From contig CAMUYW010000004.1 in NCBI GenBank assembly GCA_947165045.1, positions 16,395 through 80,394 on the forward strand: a DNA stretch of 64,000 nucleotides, written 5' to 3'. Made by a program: the position numbers and the translations under genes. Shown piece after piece: positions 19,334 to 29,061 of this stretch; within the stretch, counting starts at the first letter, position 1; each line of letters opens with the position of its first letter. The stretch comes from an uncultured Fibrobacter sp. GTDB taxonomy: Bacteria; Fibrobacterota; Fibrobacteria; Fibrobacterales; Fibrobacteraceae. The notes beneath the pieces were generated by a model. It was not told where the DNA came from. It saw only the letters and a program-made list of their open reading frames with translations, and ran no database searches.

Positions 19334-20323
19334 TTATTTTTCCGCGTGGTCGTTCGTTATATCTTCCATGAAAACAACATTCTCGCCCCATCCTTTTCCA
19401 AACATCGAAGGCGAATGTGTTGCTATAATGAGCTGGCAATTTGGATTCATTTGACAAATGACATCTATTAATATTTGCTGCCAACTGATATGCAGAGATA
19501 TTTCAGGTTCGTCCATCAGGACAATCCATTTTTTCTTTTCTTGCAAAAATACCTGAAGTAAAATATAAAGTAACTGTTTTTCTCCAGATGATAGTTGGTC
19601 TATATCTATTTCACCACCATATTCTGTTTTGAAAAAAAGCCGTGCAGGATTAGAAGATACATCTATTTTTTTCTTTGTTTCTTGGAAAAATTTATTGACG
19701 CATTCGAAGAAATCATCAATATTCTTAAGAATAGATTCTGCGTTTTTTTTGTCGTCCAATGCTCTTAATCTGTAGTTGAAAAAAGAAGGGGCTTTGGAAT
19801 TTTGGTTTATGACAAATTCCAATTGTTTTGACAGAAAACTTTCGTTTTTCTTTTGATTTTCTCCGTTAATGAGATCGCACAAACGATTCAGGAATGTTGT
19901 TTTTCCAGATCCGTTGTTGCCAACTAAAATATTGACTGTCTTTAAATTATTCCAAGAAATTTTTTTACCGTTCCACAAATCGCACGATACGATGGATGAA
20001 ATGAATTCCTTGGGTCTCAAATCGGAATCATCTATTTTCCAATATTCTCTAAAGTAAGCTTCGGAATAATCTTTGTACTTGATTTTGCCCTCTTTTGCAT
20101 CATCAAATTTTTTCCGGACTTTTTCAATAGCTTTTTGGGGCCACTTCAATTCTATGAGGTATTTTGACATATCTTCGTCAAAAACCTCTCCAAAAGAATA
20201 CAAGGCCTTTACAGCTTCTTTAACTCGATTTTCGTCAAGAGGATGTGCGAAACCAGTCTCTGGGAAAGACGTCTGCGTAAGCCAGTCAAAAGCCTTCATT
20301 GTTACTTTAGAAATGTTATTCAT
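19334..20323 (-). CDS. AAA-family (ABC/RecF-like) ATPase
   Basis: Walker A VGNNGSGKTTFLNR, QLSSGEKQLLYILL signature, Walker B WIVLMDEPEISLH, LIIATHSPSMF. Confidence 0.85.
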   Translation of the reverse strand: MNNISKVTMKAFDWLTQTSFPETGFAHPLDENRVKEAVKALYSFGEVFDEDMSKYLIELKWPQKAIEKVRKKFDDAKEGKIKYKDYSEAYFREYWKIDDSDLRPKEFISSIVSCDLWNGKKISWNNLKTVNILVGNNGSGKTTFLNRLCDLINGENQKKNESFLSKQLEFVINQNSKAPSFFNYRLRALDDKKNAESILKNIDDFFECVNKFFQETKKKIDVSSNPARLFFKTEYGGEIDIDQLSSGEKQLLYILLQVFLQEKKKWIVLMDEPEISLHISWQQILIDVICQMNPNCQLIIATHSPSMFGKGWGENVVFMEDITNDHAEK

Positions 20324-20450
20324 CGTAATAATCCAATTTAGCTAAAAAATACTATTTCTTTTTGTCAAAAAGGGTGAAAAAGATTTTTTTTAGTGGCAAA
20401 CTAACATTTGCACCCTCGCAAACAACGCACAATCTTCAGTAAGGAAATAT

Positions 20451-20730
20451 CATGAGTGATTTTTTTTGAAGAAATCCACAAATGGACTCAAAAAACAGGG
20501 CAAACTTCGTTCAATAAGAGTTCAAATTGGACGCGAAGAAAATTAGCTTTGGTAAGCGACTGCACACGCATCTGGTGCGGCACACTTTCGCCACATCGTG
20601 CATATGCTCGGAATTCCGATCGAGGCTGTTTCGAAACTGTTGGGAAATTCCGTTATCCAGACCACGATGATTTACGCAAATTACGCGGATTCGACCATTG
20701 ACCGGTGCATGGCTAAGTTCCAGATATAGC
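20451..20730 (+). pseudogene. Tyrosine recombinase relic (N-terminus fused to C-terminus, frameshifted)
   Basis: Starts MSDFF (cf. MSDFYKEV at 60773); later RLHTHLVRHTFATSC in one frame then LGIPIEAVSKLLGNSVIQTTMIYANYADSTIDRCMAKFQI* in another; matches LHAHLARHTFATSCISFGIPLEVVSKLLGHANLQTTLIYARYSNSVIDREMQKFKINA of the 60773-61606 recombinase. Confidence 0.85.
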
Positions 20731-20871
20731 CTGCATTCAGACATATATAGCATAGAAATTTATTTGCAAAATTTTACGCAAATCATTCCGGCCAAAGCCA
20801 TCAAAAAAGCGTGTTAAGAATATAGGGGGCAAAGTTACCCCCGACAAAACCTACAGAAGGATTTAACTACA

Positions 20872-21592
20872 ATGTATGATAAAAAAGAATCTATGAATGA
20901 GGAACTCGACATTGTCAAGGAGTTCAACACCATTCTTGAATCCGTTGCGGACGATAGCAATTTCAATCATGACCGCTACTTACGCTTTGCGTTCGCAGAC
21001 CCAAAGAGGATGGCTGAATTGCTAAAACTGTATGCAAGGCATAAGCCCTCATTAAGGGAATTTCTTGACACACGAGTGGGACCCACTATCAAAGCCGCAT
21101 TTCGAGAACTACCCCAAATACTACCACAAAATTGGCTATCCTTTCATGTTAGAGTTTTTGGATGTAGGATACGGCATTAATGACGATGATTTGAAAAACG
21201 TTTCACCGGTGACCCTTGTCGCGCTCACTTCGTTGAAGTATATTTTCGACGAAAAGAAGTTCACTATATCGTTCCGCGAGGCTGCGGCCCATTTACTCAA
21301 ACTGGACCATTCTCCCGAAGGAAAAGAATTTATCAGACAGTCGCTTTCATATTTCTTGTGGAGGTGGCCAAACAGGCAAGAGGATATCAAGATGGATAGA
21401 CCGGAAATCGTTGCAAGAAGAGGTTACGAGACTTTTGCGGAACATTATGTGAATGTTGGTGTTAAACGGGAACGTGACGAAAATCGAGCTGACACTGAAA
21501 CCGTCTTACGCGAAGAAGGCCTATCCGAAGAAATGATTGAAAAAATACAATCAAAGCTCGAAGCCCTTCAGCAGAGTCGTCTTTCCAAGTAA
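20872..21592 (+). pseudogene. Rpn-like PD-(D/E)XK nuclease/transposase family gene with internal deletion and frameshift
   Basis: N-terminal piece HDRYLRFAFADPKRMAELLKLYARHKPSLREFLD joins out of frame to C-terminal piece THEWDPLSKPHFENYPKYYHKIGYPFMLEFLDVG...; middle (catalytic) part absent. Confidence 0.65.
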
Positions 21593-21717
21593 TTTCTAAT
21601 CCCATACATTTTCCCAAAGTCCAGTCCAAAGGGCTGGATTCTTTTTGTGAGGTGACAAGTTCATTCTGCCTGTCATTCCCGGCTTGACCGAGAATCTCCA
21701 TAAACCGCAATACCAAT

Positions 21718-21880
21718 GAATCACAATTACTACGTTTACATTTTCACAAACAAGTACAAAACAGTCTTTTATACAGGCGTAACAAACGACTTTACGAGTA
21801 TTTTTCGAATATTATTGATACAATTAAGAGGGAAGAACGTTTAAAACGTTGGAATCGCAAATGGAAGAAAGAATAGATTG
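21718..21880 (+). pseudogene. GIY-YIG endonuclease-family relic
   Basis: MNHNYYVYIFTNKYKTVFYTGVTNDF followed after a gap by REERLKRWNRKWKKE*, the ends of a GIY-YIG-type small protein. Confidence 0.65.
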
Positions 21881-21906
21881 AAAAGCTAAAGGCCCCCTTT
21901 CCACCT

Positions 21907-22329
21907 GTGCACCCCAATAGATATATTATAGTGGACCTTCCGAATTTCAAGAAGTTGCGAAAGAACATCAGTTCACGCGAGGACTACTGGCTGAAACTTT
22001 TGTCGCAGGGACCTCTTGAAGTTCCCGAATCGAAGGACCCGATTTTCAGGGATGCCCTCAATCGTTTACGTATTAGTCGCATAAGCCCAGAACTGCTTAA
22101 AGCCTTGGAGGAACATATGTTCGATAAACACGCTGATGAAGCTATCGAAGCCGAAATTTGGCTTAAAGCGGAAGCCAAGGGGCTTGAAAAAGGGCGAGAA
22201 CAGGAACGTGCAGAAAATAAGGTCGATACAGAAACCGTCTTGCGGGCTAAAGGCCTTTCCGAATCAATGATTGCTGATATACAATCTGAGCTTGATGCTC
22301 TTCGACAAAATCGCCACGTAGAAAAATAA
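21907..22329 (+). pseudogene. 5'-truncated Rpn-like nuclease/transposase C-terminal region
   Basis: IIVDLPNFKKLRKNISSREDYWLKLLSQ; C-terminal tail ENKVDTETVLRAKGLSESMIADIQSELDAL parallels ENRADTETVLREEGLSEEMIEKIQSKLEAL of 20872-21592. Confidence 0.6.
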
Positions 22330-22424
22330 AAATTCCTTTTTACCCCCCGCTTCGGCGGGGCTGTTTTGCAACTCAGAATTAAGCTGTAAACCTGTGGAAG
22401 ATTTTTGGAAAGGCGGTAAGTAAT

Positions 22425-22500
22425 ATGTTCGAAAAACACGTTGATGAGGCTGTCGAAGCTGAAATTTGGCTTAAAGCGGACGCCAAAGTCCTTGAACTGC
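22425..22500 (+). pseudogene. Third Rpn-like fragment
   Basis: MFEKHVDEAVEAEIWLKADAKVLE parallels MFDKHADEAIEAEIWLKAEAKGLE at about 22118. Confidence 0.6.
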
Positions 22501-22641
22501 AGAAAAAACGAGGGTGTTTTTTTTTTAAAAGCGTTTGTATTTGGAGGGGGCGGGCGAAAATTTGTAGGGGACGTGGGGGGCTAGTCGGGGCTGATGCGGC
22601 TCTTTGGGCTAGATTTTTTTTCTATACCTCTAAAAAATTAC

Positions 22642-22669
22642 TTGTAAACGCGTTCTATTTTGTTATATT
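22642..22669 (+). promoter_or_regulatory. Possible sigma70-type promoter for the left polysaccharide operon
   Basis: TTGTAA-N16-TATATT; by eye only. Confidence 0.3.
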
Positions 22670-22752
22670 TTTCGTACGATTTGTGTTTTAGATTCTAACG
22701 GATTGGTGTTTTTTGTCGATTTGTTGCGAAATTCCTGGTTTTGATAGAGTGA

Positions 22753-22780
22753 CCTCAGTTTTCCCAAAACTGAGGGGAGG
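22753..22780. repeat. 28-bp palindromic element, left copy
   Basis: CCTCAGTTTTCCCAAAACTGAGGGGAGG; exact reverse complement of 60684-60711. Confidence 0.95.
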
Positions 22781-22854
22781 AGTAGTCACTCAAAGCCTCA
22801 CTGAAATGGGTAAACAGATGTTGGAATTGAAATGCTCAAGTAAAAAAATCTGCA

Positions 22855-23997
22855 ATGGATGATATGATGATTCATTTTAACGTTCCTCCTTTTATTGGCA
22901 CTGAATTTGATTTTATGCGCCAGGCAGTCGAAAACCACAAGATTTGTGGTGATGGCCCGTTTACGAAGCTTTGTAACAAGTGGATTGAAGACCGATTCCA
23001 TGCGAACAAGTGCCTGTTGACGACTAGCGGGACATCCGCTCTTGAAATGGCGGCGGTTCTGTGCGACTTTAAGGACGGCGAAGAAGTCATTTTGCCAAGC
23101 TATACCTTCAGTTCTACGGCAACGGCCTTCGTGCTAGCGGGAGCAAAGCTTGTGTTTGTCGATATCGAACCCAAGACGATGAATATCGACATCGAATGCA
23201 TTAAAAAAGCAATCACGCCGAAAACAAAATGCATCTGTGTCGTACACTATGCCGGTATATCACCTGATATGGATGCTGTTATGGCTCTAGCCAAGGAACA
23301 TAACTTGTTGGTTGTGGAAGATGCTGCACAAGGTGTCATGAGCACTTATAAAGGGCGGGCTCTTGGTACAATCGGCGATTTTGGGTGCTATTCGTTCCAT
23401 GAAACAAAAAACTATTCCATGGGCGAAGGCGGTGCAATTGTCGTCAATAATCCTAAATACAGCGATCGTGCGGAAATCATCCGCGAAAAAGGGACTAATA
23501 GAGCCCAATTTTTCAGGGGGCAGGTTGCCAAATACAATTGGGTCGATTTTGGTAGTAGCTGGTTGCCGAGCGATTTAAATGCTGCTTATTTGTGGGGGCA
23601 GTTACAATGTGCCGACCAAATTAACGAAAACCGTCTTGAAACTTGGAATGCTTATTATAAAGCTTTCAAACCGCTTGAAGAACGTGGTTTGGTCGAGTTA
23701 CCGACTGTTCCCGAAGAATGCAGACATAATGCTCACATGTTCTACTTGAAGTTGAAAAATCTTGATGTTCGACAAGATTTTATTCGCTTCATGAAAGAAA
23801 ATGATATTCTTTGCGTGTTCCATTATGTGCCGTTGCATTCTGCTCCGGCTGGACAAAAATTTGGGCGCTTTAACGGCGAAGATCGTTACACAACTAGCGA
23901 AAGTGATCGACTTGTAAGGCTTCCGCTTTATTACGGAATATCCAAGGAAGATCTCGACAAAGTAATTCGCTGTGCTTTGGAATATTTTAGCAGGTAA
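22855..23997 (+). CDS. DegT/DnrJ/EryC1 aminotransferase (dTDP-4-amino-4,6-dideoxygalactose transaminase-like)
   Basis: FNVPPFIGTEFDFM, LTTSGTSALEMAA, VEDAAQGV, YSFHETKNYSMGEGGAI. Confidence 0.9.
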   Translation: MDDMMIHFNVPPFIGTEFDFMRQAVENHKICGDGPFTKLCNKWIEDRFHANKCLLTTSGTSALEMAAVLCDFKDGEEVILPSYTFSSTATAFVLAGAKLVFVDIEPKTMNIDIECIKKAITPKTKCICVVHYAGISPDMDAVMALAKEHNLLVVEDAAQGVMSTYKGRALGTIGDFGCYSFHETKNYSMGEGGAIVVNNPKYSDRAEIIREKGTNRAQFFRGQVAKYNWVDFGSSWLPSDLNAAYLWGQLQCADQINENRLETWNAYYKAFKPLEERGLVELPTVPEECRHNAHMFYLKLKNLDVRQDFIRFMKENDILCVFHYVPLHSAPAGQKFGRFNGEDRYTTSESDRLVRLPLYYGISKEDLDKVIRCALEYFSR

Positions 23998-24000
23998 ATC

Positions 24001-25110
24001 ATGATAAAGGTTGCTGTTGTAGGTGGCCCCATTTTGTCGGGCGGAAAGAAAAATTTGATCATGGAGTATTTTCGCCATATCGACAAGAACCAAGTGCAAA
24101 TGGACATCATCTGCAATGACGATTCAAACGCTATCCCCAAAGAAGAAATAGAATCCTTGGGTGGTAGAGTTTTTATTGTACCATCTTTTGAAAAGCTTCC
24201 TTCGCATACATGGTCTTTGTACAAGCTTTTTAAGCGTGAAAAATACGATGTAGTGCATGCTTACAACAGCACAATGAATCTTTTCCCGATGTTTGCTGCA
24301 AAAATGGCGGGATCGAAAGTCCGCATTAGCGAGAGTCTTTCGATGGCGGCAAAAGGCGAAAGCAAAACCTACATCAAGCTGTTTTTAAGAAAGTTTAGCC
24401 ATTTTTTTTGTAATTACTATATGGCTTGCGGTAAAGACTGCGGTGCGTGGCAGTTTGGAGAAAAGGCATTGAATCGAGGCAAAATTGCAATCTTTAAGAC
24501 TGCTATTAATACCGAGGCGAATGCCTATAATCCAGAATTACGTAACGAAACCCGTAAAAAATTCGGATGGCAGGATAAAGTCGTCTATGGATTCATCGGG
24601 CGATTCGAAATGCAGAAAAATCCGCTTTTCTTAATAGACATCATGGCTGAAATTCGCAAACGTCAAGACAATGCTCAGTTTGTGATTATTGGGGCTGGCG
24701 ATTTGGAAAAACAGATGTTGCAAAGAATTGATCAGTCTGGAATCAAGGATTCTGTAGCTTGGCTAGGCCGTCGTGAAGATATTCAGCAGTTCTATAACGC
24801 ATTCGATGCGTTCCTCTTGCCTAGTTTATACGAAGGATTGCCAGTCGTTGGTCTTGAAAGCCAAAGTGCGGGACTCCCTATATTCTTTTCGACTGCTGTT
24901 ACACCAGAAGCTTCTGCCTGTGAACTTGGGGTGTATACTCCACTTTCGGCTGGTGCAATTAATTGGGCGAAAAAGATTATTGAAGTGACGATGCAGAACA
25001 TGCCTATTCGCAGAAGCCATGCTAAGGATGTTGCTGATGCCGGCTTTGATTCCAAGGTGGAAGCCGATAGAATGCTGAAGTTTTACATGGATGCGATAAT
25101 GAAATGCTGA
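24001..25110 (+). CDS. Glycosyltransferase family 4-like
   Basis: YGFIGRFEMQKNPLFLIDIM, FDAFLLPSLYEGLPVVGLESQSAGLPI. Confidence 0.9.
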   Translation: MIKVAVVGGPILSGGKKNLIMEYFRHIDKNQVQMDIICNDDSNAIPKEEIESLGGRVFIVPSFEKLPSHTWSLYKLFKREKYDVVHAYNSTMNLFPMFAAKMAGSKVRISESLSMAAKGESKTYIKLFLRKFSHFFCNYYMACGKDCGAWQFGEKALNRGKIAIFKTAINTEANAYNPELRNETRKKFGWQDKVVYGFIGRFEMQKNPLFLIDIMAEIRKRQDNAQFVIIGAGDLEKQMLQRIDQSGIKDSVAWLGRREDIQQFYNAFDAFLLPSLYEGLPVVGLESQSAGLPIFFSTAVTPEASACELGVYTPLSAGAINWAKKIIEVTMQNMPIRRSHAKDVADAGFDSKVEADRMLKFYMDAIMKC

Positions 25111-25162
25111 ACAATATGTTGTCTCGCATTCTCAAAATTATTAATTGTATTTGTTAGATTAG

Positions 25163-26443
25163 ATGGAAAACAAAAAAATCAATATAATTCTCGGAAACGC
25201 CGTTATGGAAAATAACGGAAATTTGGGATGTATTGCACTCACGATTTCTTCTTTATATTTACTAGATAGCCTTTTAAAAGCGAAAAATGTAGACTATTCA
25301 ATCTACCTTTGTGATTCCAGTATTCCTGGTGTTGGAAAACGTGTTCTAAACTGTACTGAAAAACAGATTGTGTATGGTTTTTGCGATAATATATATTTCC
25401 CAAAAACAATAACAAAAGTAAAGCACTTGGTAAAAAAGTTGATTGGAAAAAAAGAACCTCTTTTTATTCAGGTTCTTTTTGATTCCAAGGATAACATGCG
25501 GAAAAGCTTTGATTTATTCAAGAATGCAGATGCTGTTCTTGATATTGGTCAAGGTGACAGTTTCGCTGATATTTATGGCATAGGACGCTTTGAAACCATT
25601 GATTCCGTGCATGTTCTGGCAAGGAAATTTAAGAAGCCTTACTGTTTATTGCCTCAAACAATAGGCCCTTTCGGTAACAAGTCGGTCATGAATAAAGCTA
25701 AAAAAAGCTTGGAATGTGCTGACTTTGTAATGGTTCGAGACAAACAGAGTCTTGACTATGTAAAGCAAATTGCTCCAAATCAAAAGAATGTAGGCGAGTA
25801 TGTGGACGTTGCATTCTATTTGCCTTATAAGCGAATGGAGTTTGATAAAACTTTTACCCATGTAGGTCTGAATATTAGCGGTTTATTATGGCACGGTGGC
25901 TATACTGGAAAAAATGAATTGGGCTTGACTGTTGATTATCAACGACTGATAAGAAAAATTATTGAAAAGTTCCTCGAAATTCCAGATGTAAAAATCCACA
26001 TTATACCTCATGTCCGTGCAATGGAACCTGCAAACGATAATGATTATTTGATATCCAAGGATTTGGTTAAAGAATACAACAATCCAAGAATTGTGCTTGC
26101 AGAATTTTTCAAAGGTCCTATCGAAGCAAAAAATTACATTTCTGGGATGGACTTTTTTATGGGGGCAAGAATGCACTCTACTATTGCGGCATTTTCAAGT
26201 AATACGCCGGTAGTGCCCATGGCCTATAGCAGAAAATTCAACGGGCTTTTCCTTGATACTCTGCATTACCCTTACATGGTTGATTTAAAAAATGATTCAG
26301 AGGACAAAATACTTGATGTAATCATGAACTGTTTTGCTGAACGCGAAACCCTCAAGGCTCTCGAAGTAGAACAGATGGGATCGACTGTCGCTGAAGCTAA
26401 AACGAAAATAGAAAAAGACATTGCTTCATTTTTTAGAATATAG
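25163..26443 (+). CDS. Polysaccharide pyruvyl transferase family protein
   Basis: NNGNLGCIALTISSLYLL, AGQGD/SFADIYG, KPYCLLPQTIGPF, GARMHSTIAAFSSNTPVVPMAYSRKF. Confidence 0.85.
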   Translation: MENKKINIILGNAVMENNGNLGCIALTISSLYLLDSLLKAKNVDYSIYLCDSSIPGVGKRVLNCTEKQIVYGFCDNIYFPKTITKVKHLVKKLIGKKEPLFIQVLFDSKDNMRKSFDLFKNADAVLDIGQGDSFADIYGIGRFETIDSVHVLARKFKKPYCLLPQTIGPFGNKSVMNKAKKSLECADFVMVRDKQSLDYVKQIAPNQKNVGEYVDVAFYLPYKRMEFDKTFTHVGLNISGLLWHGGYTGKNELGLTVDYQRLIRKIIEKFLEIPDVKIHIIPHVRAMEPANDNDYLISKDLVKEYNNPRIVLAEFFKGPIEAKNYISGMDFFMGARMHSTIAAFSSNTPVVPMAYSRKFNGLFLDTLHYPYMVDLKNDSEDKILDVIMNCFAERETLKALEVEQMGSTVAEAKTKIEKDIASFFRI

Positions 26444-26457
26444 GAATTGTTAAGAGT

Positions 26458-27303
26458 ATGATAGATAAGTTGAAAAAAGCGATTAGAGCTATTCGCTTAG
26501 CAAAAAAATTTTATAGAACTGGTGGATGTGTTGTTGCGAACATTGCGTATCCTCAGTATGGATATGTTCTCAAAGGCAAAAGAGTATGCATTACCGGAGG
26601 CTCTTCTGGTATTGGATTGGCTATCGCTAAAAAATATGCTCAATGTGGAGCTGAAGTCGTCATAACGGGACGCAAAGAAAGTAAGCTGAAGGCTGCTGTT
26701 AGTGAAATTGGCCATGACGCGAGTTATGTTTTATGGGATGTGAGCGATATTCATGTTTGCCAAGACAAAATAGATGAAATGGGGCAGAAACTTGGTGGCT
26801 GTATTGATATACTGATTAATAATGCCGGTATTGCTCCCTCAAAGTTTTGGGGAAATGTTGATGAATCGGAATGGGATAATATCTACAACATTAACCTTAA
26901 GGGAATGTTTTTTTTAACGCAACAATTGGTCAAGGAGTGGAAAAAACAGCCGATACAAGGATATAGGAAAGTTATTAACATATCTTCTCAGGGCGGCTTT
27001 GTCGGTGCTACTTATCCATACCGAATGGTAAAATGGGATATAAGAGGTTTGACTGAAGGTCTTGGAAAATCTTTGATAGGTGAAAATATCATTGTTAATG
27101 CGATTGCTCCTGGAGTTGTCAAAACATCAATGCAACAATTTTCATTGGAACAGGGCGATAACTTGTTTACTAATCAAAATCCGATACAGCGTGTTTGTTT
27201 GCCTGAAGAAATTGCTGAACTCGCTCTATTCTTGGCAAGTGATGCTAGCAACTATATAATTGGTCAGACCATTGTTTGCGATGGTGGTTACACCTTAAAA
27301 TAA
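26458..27303 (+). CDS. Short-chain dehydrogenase/reductase
   Basis: CITGGSSGIGLAIAKKYA, LINNAGIAPS, NAIAPGVVKTSM, ASDASNYIIGQTIVCDGGYTL. Confidence 0.92.
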   Translation: MIDKLKKAIRAIRLAKKFYRTGGCVVANIAYPQYGYVLKGKRVCITGGSSGIGLAIAKKYAQCGAEVVITGRKESKLKAAVSEIGHDASYVLWDVSDIHVCQDKIDEMGQKLGGCIDILINNAGIAPSKFWGNVDESEWDNIYNINLKGMFFLTQQLVKEWKKQPIQGYRKVINISSQGGFVGATYPYRMVKWDIRGLTEGLGKSLIGENIIVNAIAPGVVKTSMQQFSLEQGDNLFTNQNPIQRVCLPEEIAELALFLASDASNYIIGQTIVCDGGYTLK

Positions 27304-27313
27304 GGCGGTCAGC

Positions 27314-29002
27314 ATGTATTCTAAAGCAAAAAATGTTCAAATCGTAACCGCTCTTCTCAAGGAGCATGGTATAAACCAAATGGTCGTCAGTCCTGGTGGG
27401 ACGAATGCACCTTTTGTAAAAGGTATCCAGGATGATCCTTTTTTTACGCTTTATTCCGTTGTTGACGAACGTAGTGCTTTGTATTTTGCCATCGGCGTAT
27501 ATCTTGCAACTGGCAAGCCTGTCGCCATGTGCTGTACCAGTGCTCAGGCCACTCGCAATTACGTTCCGGGATTGACAGAAGCTTTCTACAAACATGTTCC
27601 AATTCTCGCCATAACTTTTTCCAAGCATCCGCAATATACTGGTCAGGATTATATGCAAGCTCCGAACCAAACCTCTTTGCCTGTGGACGCTGTTCGAAAA
27701 TCGTTTTCGTTACCTTATGTATCAAACGAGCATGACCGACTTCATTGCGAACGTTTAGTAAACGAAGCTATTCTAGAACTGACACATATTATTCCAGCTC
27801 CAGTACAGTTGAATGTTCCGATGCTTGATTCAGAACTAGGCTCATATACTGATGATTCTTTACCTCGAGTGAAGGTTATTAAGAGATTTTCGAAGAATGA
27901 CTTATTTAATGTAAATCTTGAAAAGAAAAAGATTTTGATTGTTGTTGGCGAAAATAGGGGCTATAATGATGATGCCATAATTAGATTTACCCAAAGCCAT
28001 AATGCAGTAATTTATGTCAATCAGTTATCTAATATGCGCAATGATTATACGGTTGAGGGCAATATGATGCTTTCTCGTATGAATCAGGAGTATTTTGATA
28101 AGGAACTTTGTCCTGACATATTGATTACAATTGGTGGACAAACTGGAGATTATCCGCTGTATCATAAATTGGCTGAATCAGCTTGTGAATACGAGCATTG
28201 GCGAATATCTGCTGGTGGAGAAATTGTAGATACGTACGATCATTTGACAAAGGTGTTTGAATGTGAAAATGACGAATTCTTTGATAGTGTAAAGTCCTCT
28301 ATATCTGAAAAAAATTACAAAGATAAATGGAAATCTTTTACAGATAGATATAATACCTCTATGGATTTGCCGATTTCAAATGCTTTTGCGGCTCAGCAAC
28401 TTTGTTCTAAAATTCCAAGGAATTCCTACGTCAACTTCGCTATTTTGAATTCACTTCGTGTTTGGAATCTATTCCATTTGAAAAATAAGGTAAAGTGTTT
28501 CTGTAACGTCGGAGCTTTTGGTATTGATGGTGGTATGTCCACTTTCTTTGGACAAAGTGTTGTAACCGAAGAAATATGCTATATGATTATTGGGGATTTA
28601 GCCTTCCTTTATGACATAAATTCCCTATCAATTAGGCATATTAAGAATAATGTACGAATCATACTTGTCAATAATGATGGCGGTATGGAATTTAAATATG
28701 GAGTTAATGATCTAAAGAAGAAATCGCTTGACCGATACATTGCAGCTGCGGGACATTTTATTAATGCTAATGGTTGGGCGACAACAAATGGATTTGAGTA
28801 TATCCCTATAAAGACAAAAGAAGATTTTATGAAGAATGTTGATCGGTTAAATCGGCCTACTGAAAAACCGATTTTGATGGAAATCTTCACAAATGAGGAT
28901 AATGAAAATAAAGCGTATTGTTCTTTGATGAATGCAAATGATCATCGAACATTTTCTGATAAAGTTGTTGGTCGCTTAAAAAATAAATTGAAATTGCACT
29001 AG
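27314..29002 (+). CDS. MenD-like thiamine-diphosphate-dependent enzyme
   Basis: VVSPGGTNAPFVKGIQ, VDERSALYFAIGVYLATGKPVAMCCTSAQATRNYVPGLTEAFYKHVPILAIT; GDLAFLYDIN..IILVNNDGGMEF ThDP motif. Confidence 0.85.
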   Translation: MYSKAKNVQIVTALLKEHGINQMVVSPGGTNAPFVKGIQDDPFFTLYSVVDERSALYFAIGVYLATGKPVAMCCTSAQATRNYVPGLTEAFYKHVPILAITFSKHPQYTGQDYMQAPNQTSLPVDAVRKSFSLPYVSNEHDRLHCERLVNEAILELTHIIPAPVQLNVPMLDSELGSYTDDSLPRVKVIKRFSKNDLFNVNLEKKKILIVVGENRGYNDDAIIRFTQSHNAVIYVNQLSNMRNDYTVEGNMMLSRMNQEYFDKELCPDILITIGGQTGDYPLYHKLAESACEYEHWRISAGGEIVDTYDHLTKVFECENDEFFDSVKSSISEKNYKDKWKSFTDRYNTSMDLPISNAFAAQQLCSKIPRNSYVNFAILNSLRVWNLFHLKNKVKCFCNVGAFGIDGGMSTFFGQSVVTEEICYMIIGDLAFLYDINSLSIRHIKNNVRIILVNNDGGMEFKYGVNDLKKKSLDRYIAAAGHFINANGWATTNGFEYIPIKTKEDFMKNVDRLNRPTEKPILMEIFTNEDNENKAYCSLMNANDHRTFSDKVVGRLKNKLKLH

Positions 29003-29061
29003 TTCGCGATTGCGAAAAAATTACTTAAAAAACAGATTAGAGCTGATATGGATAAATAATT

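Noticed and set aside
17217-20323. Calling the two ATPase modules Septu, Gabija or a retron
   Set aside because: No HNH partner, no OLD/TOPRIM or UvrD partner and no reverse transcriptase were seen; the evidence supports only generic AAA ATPases.
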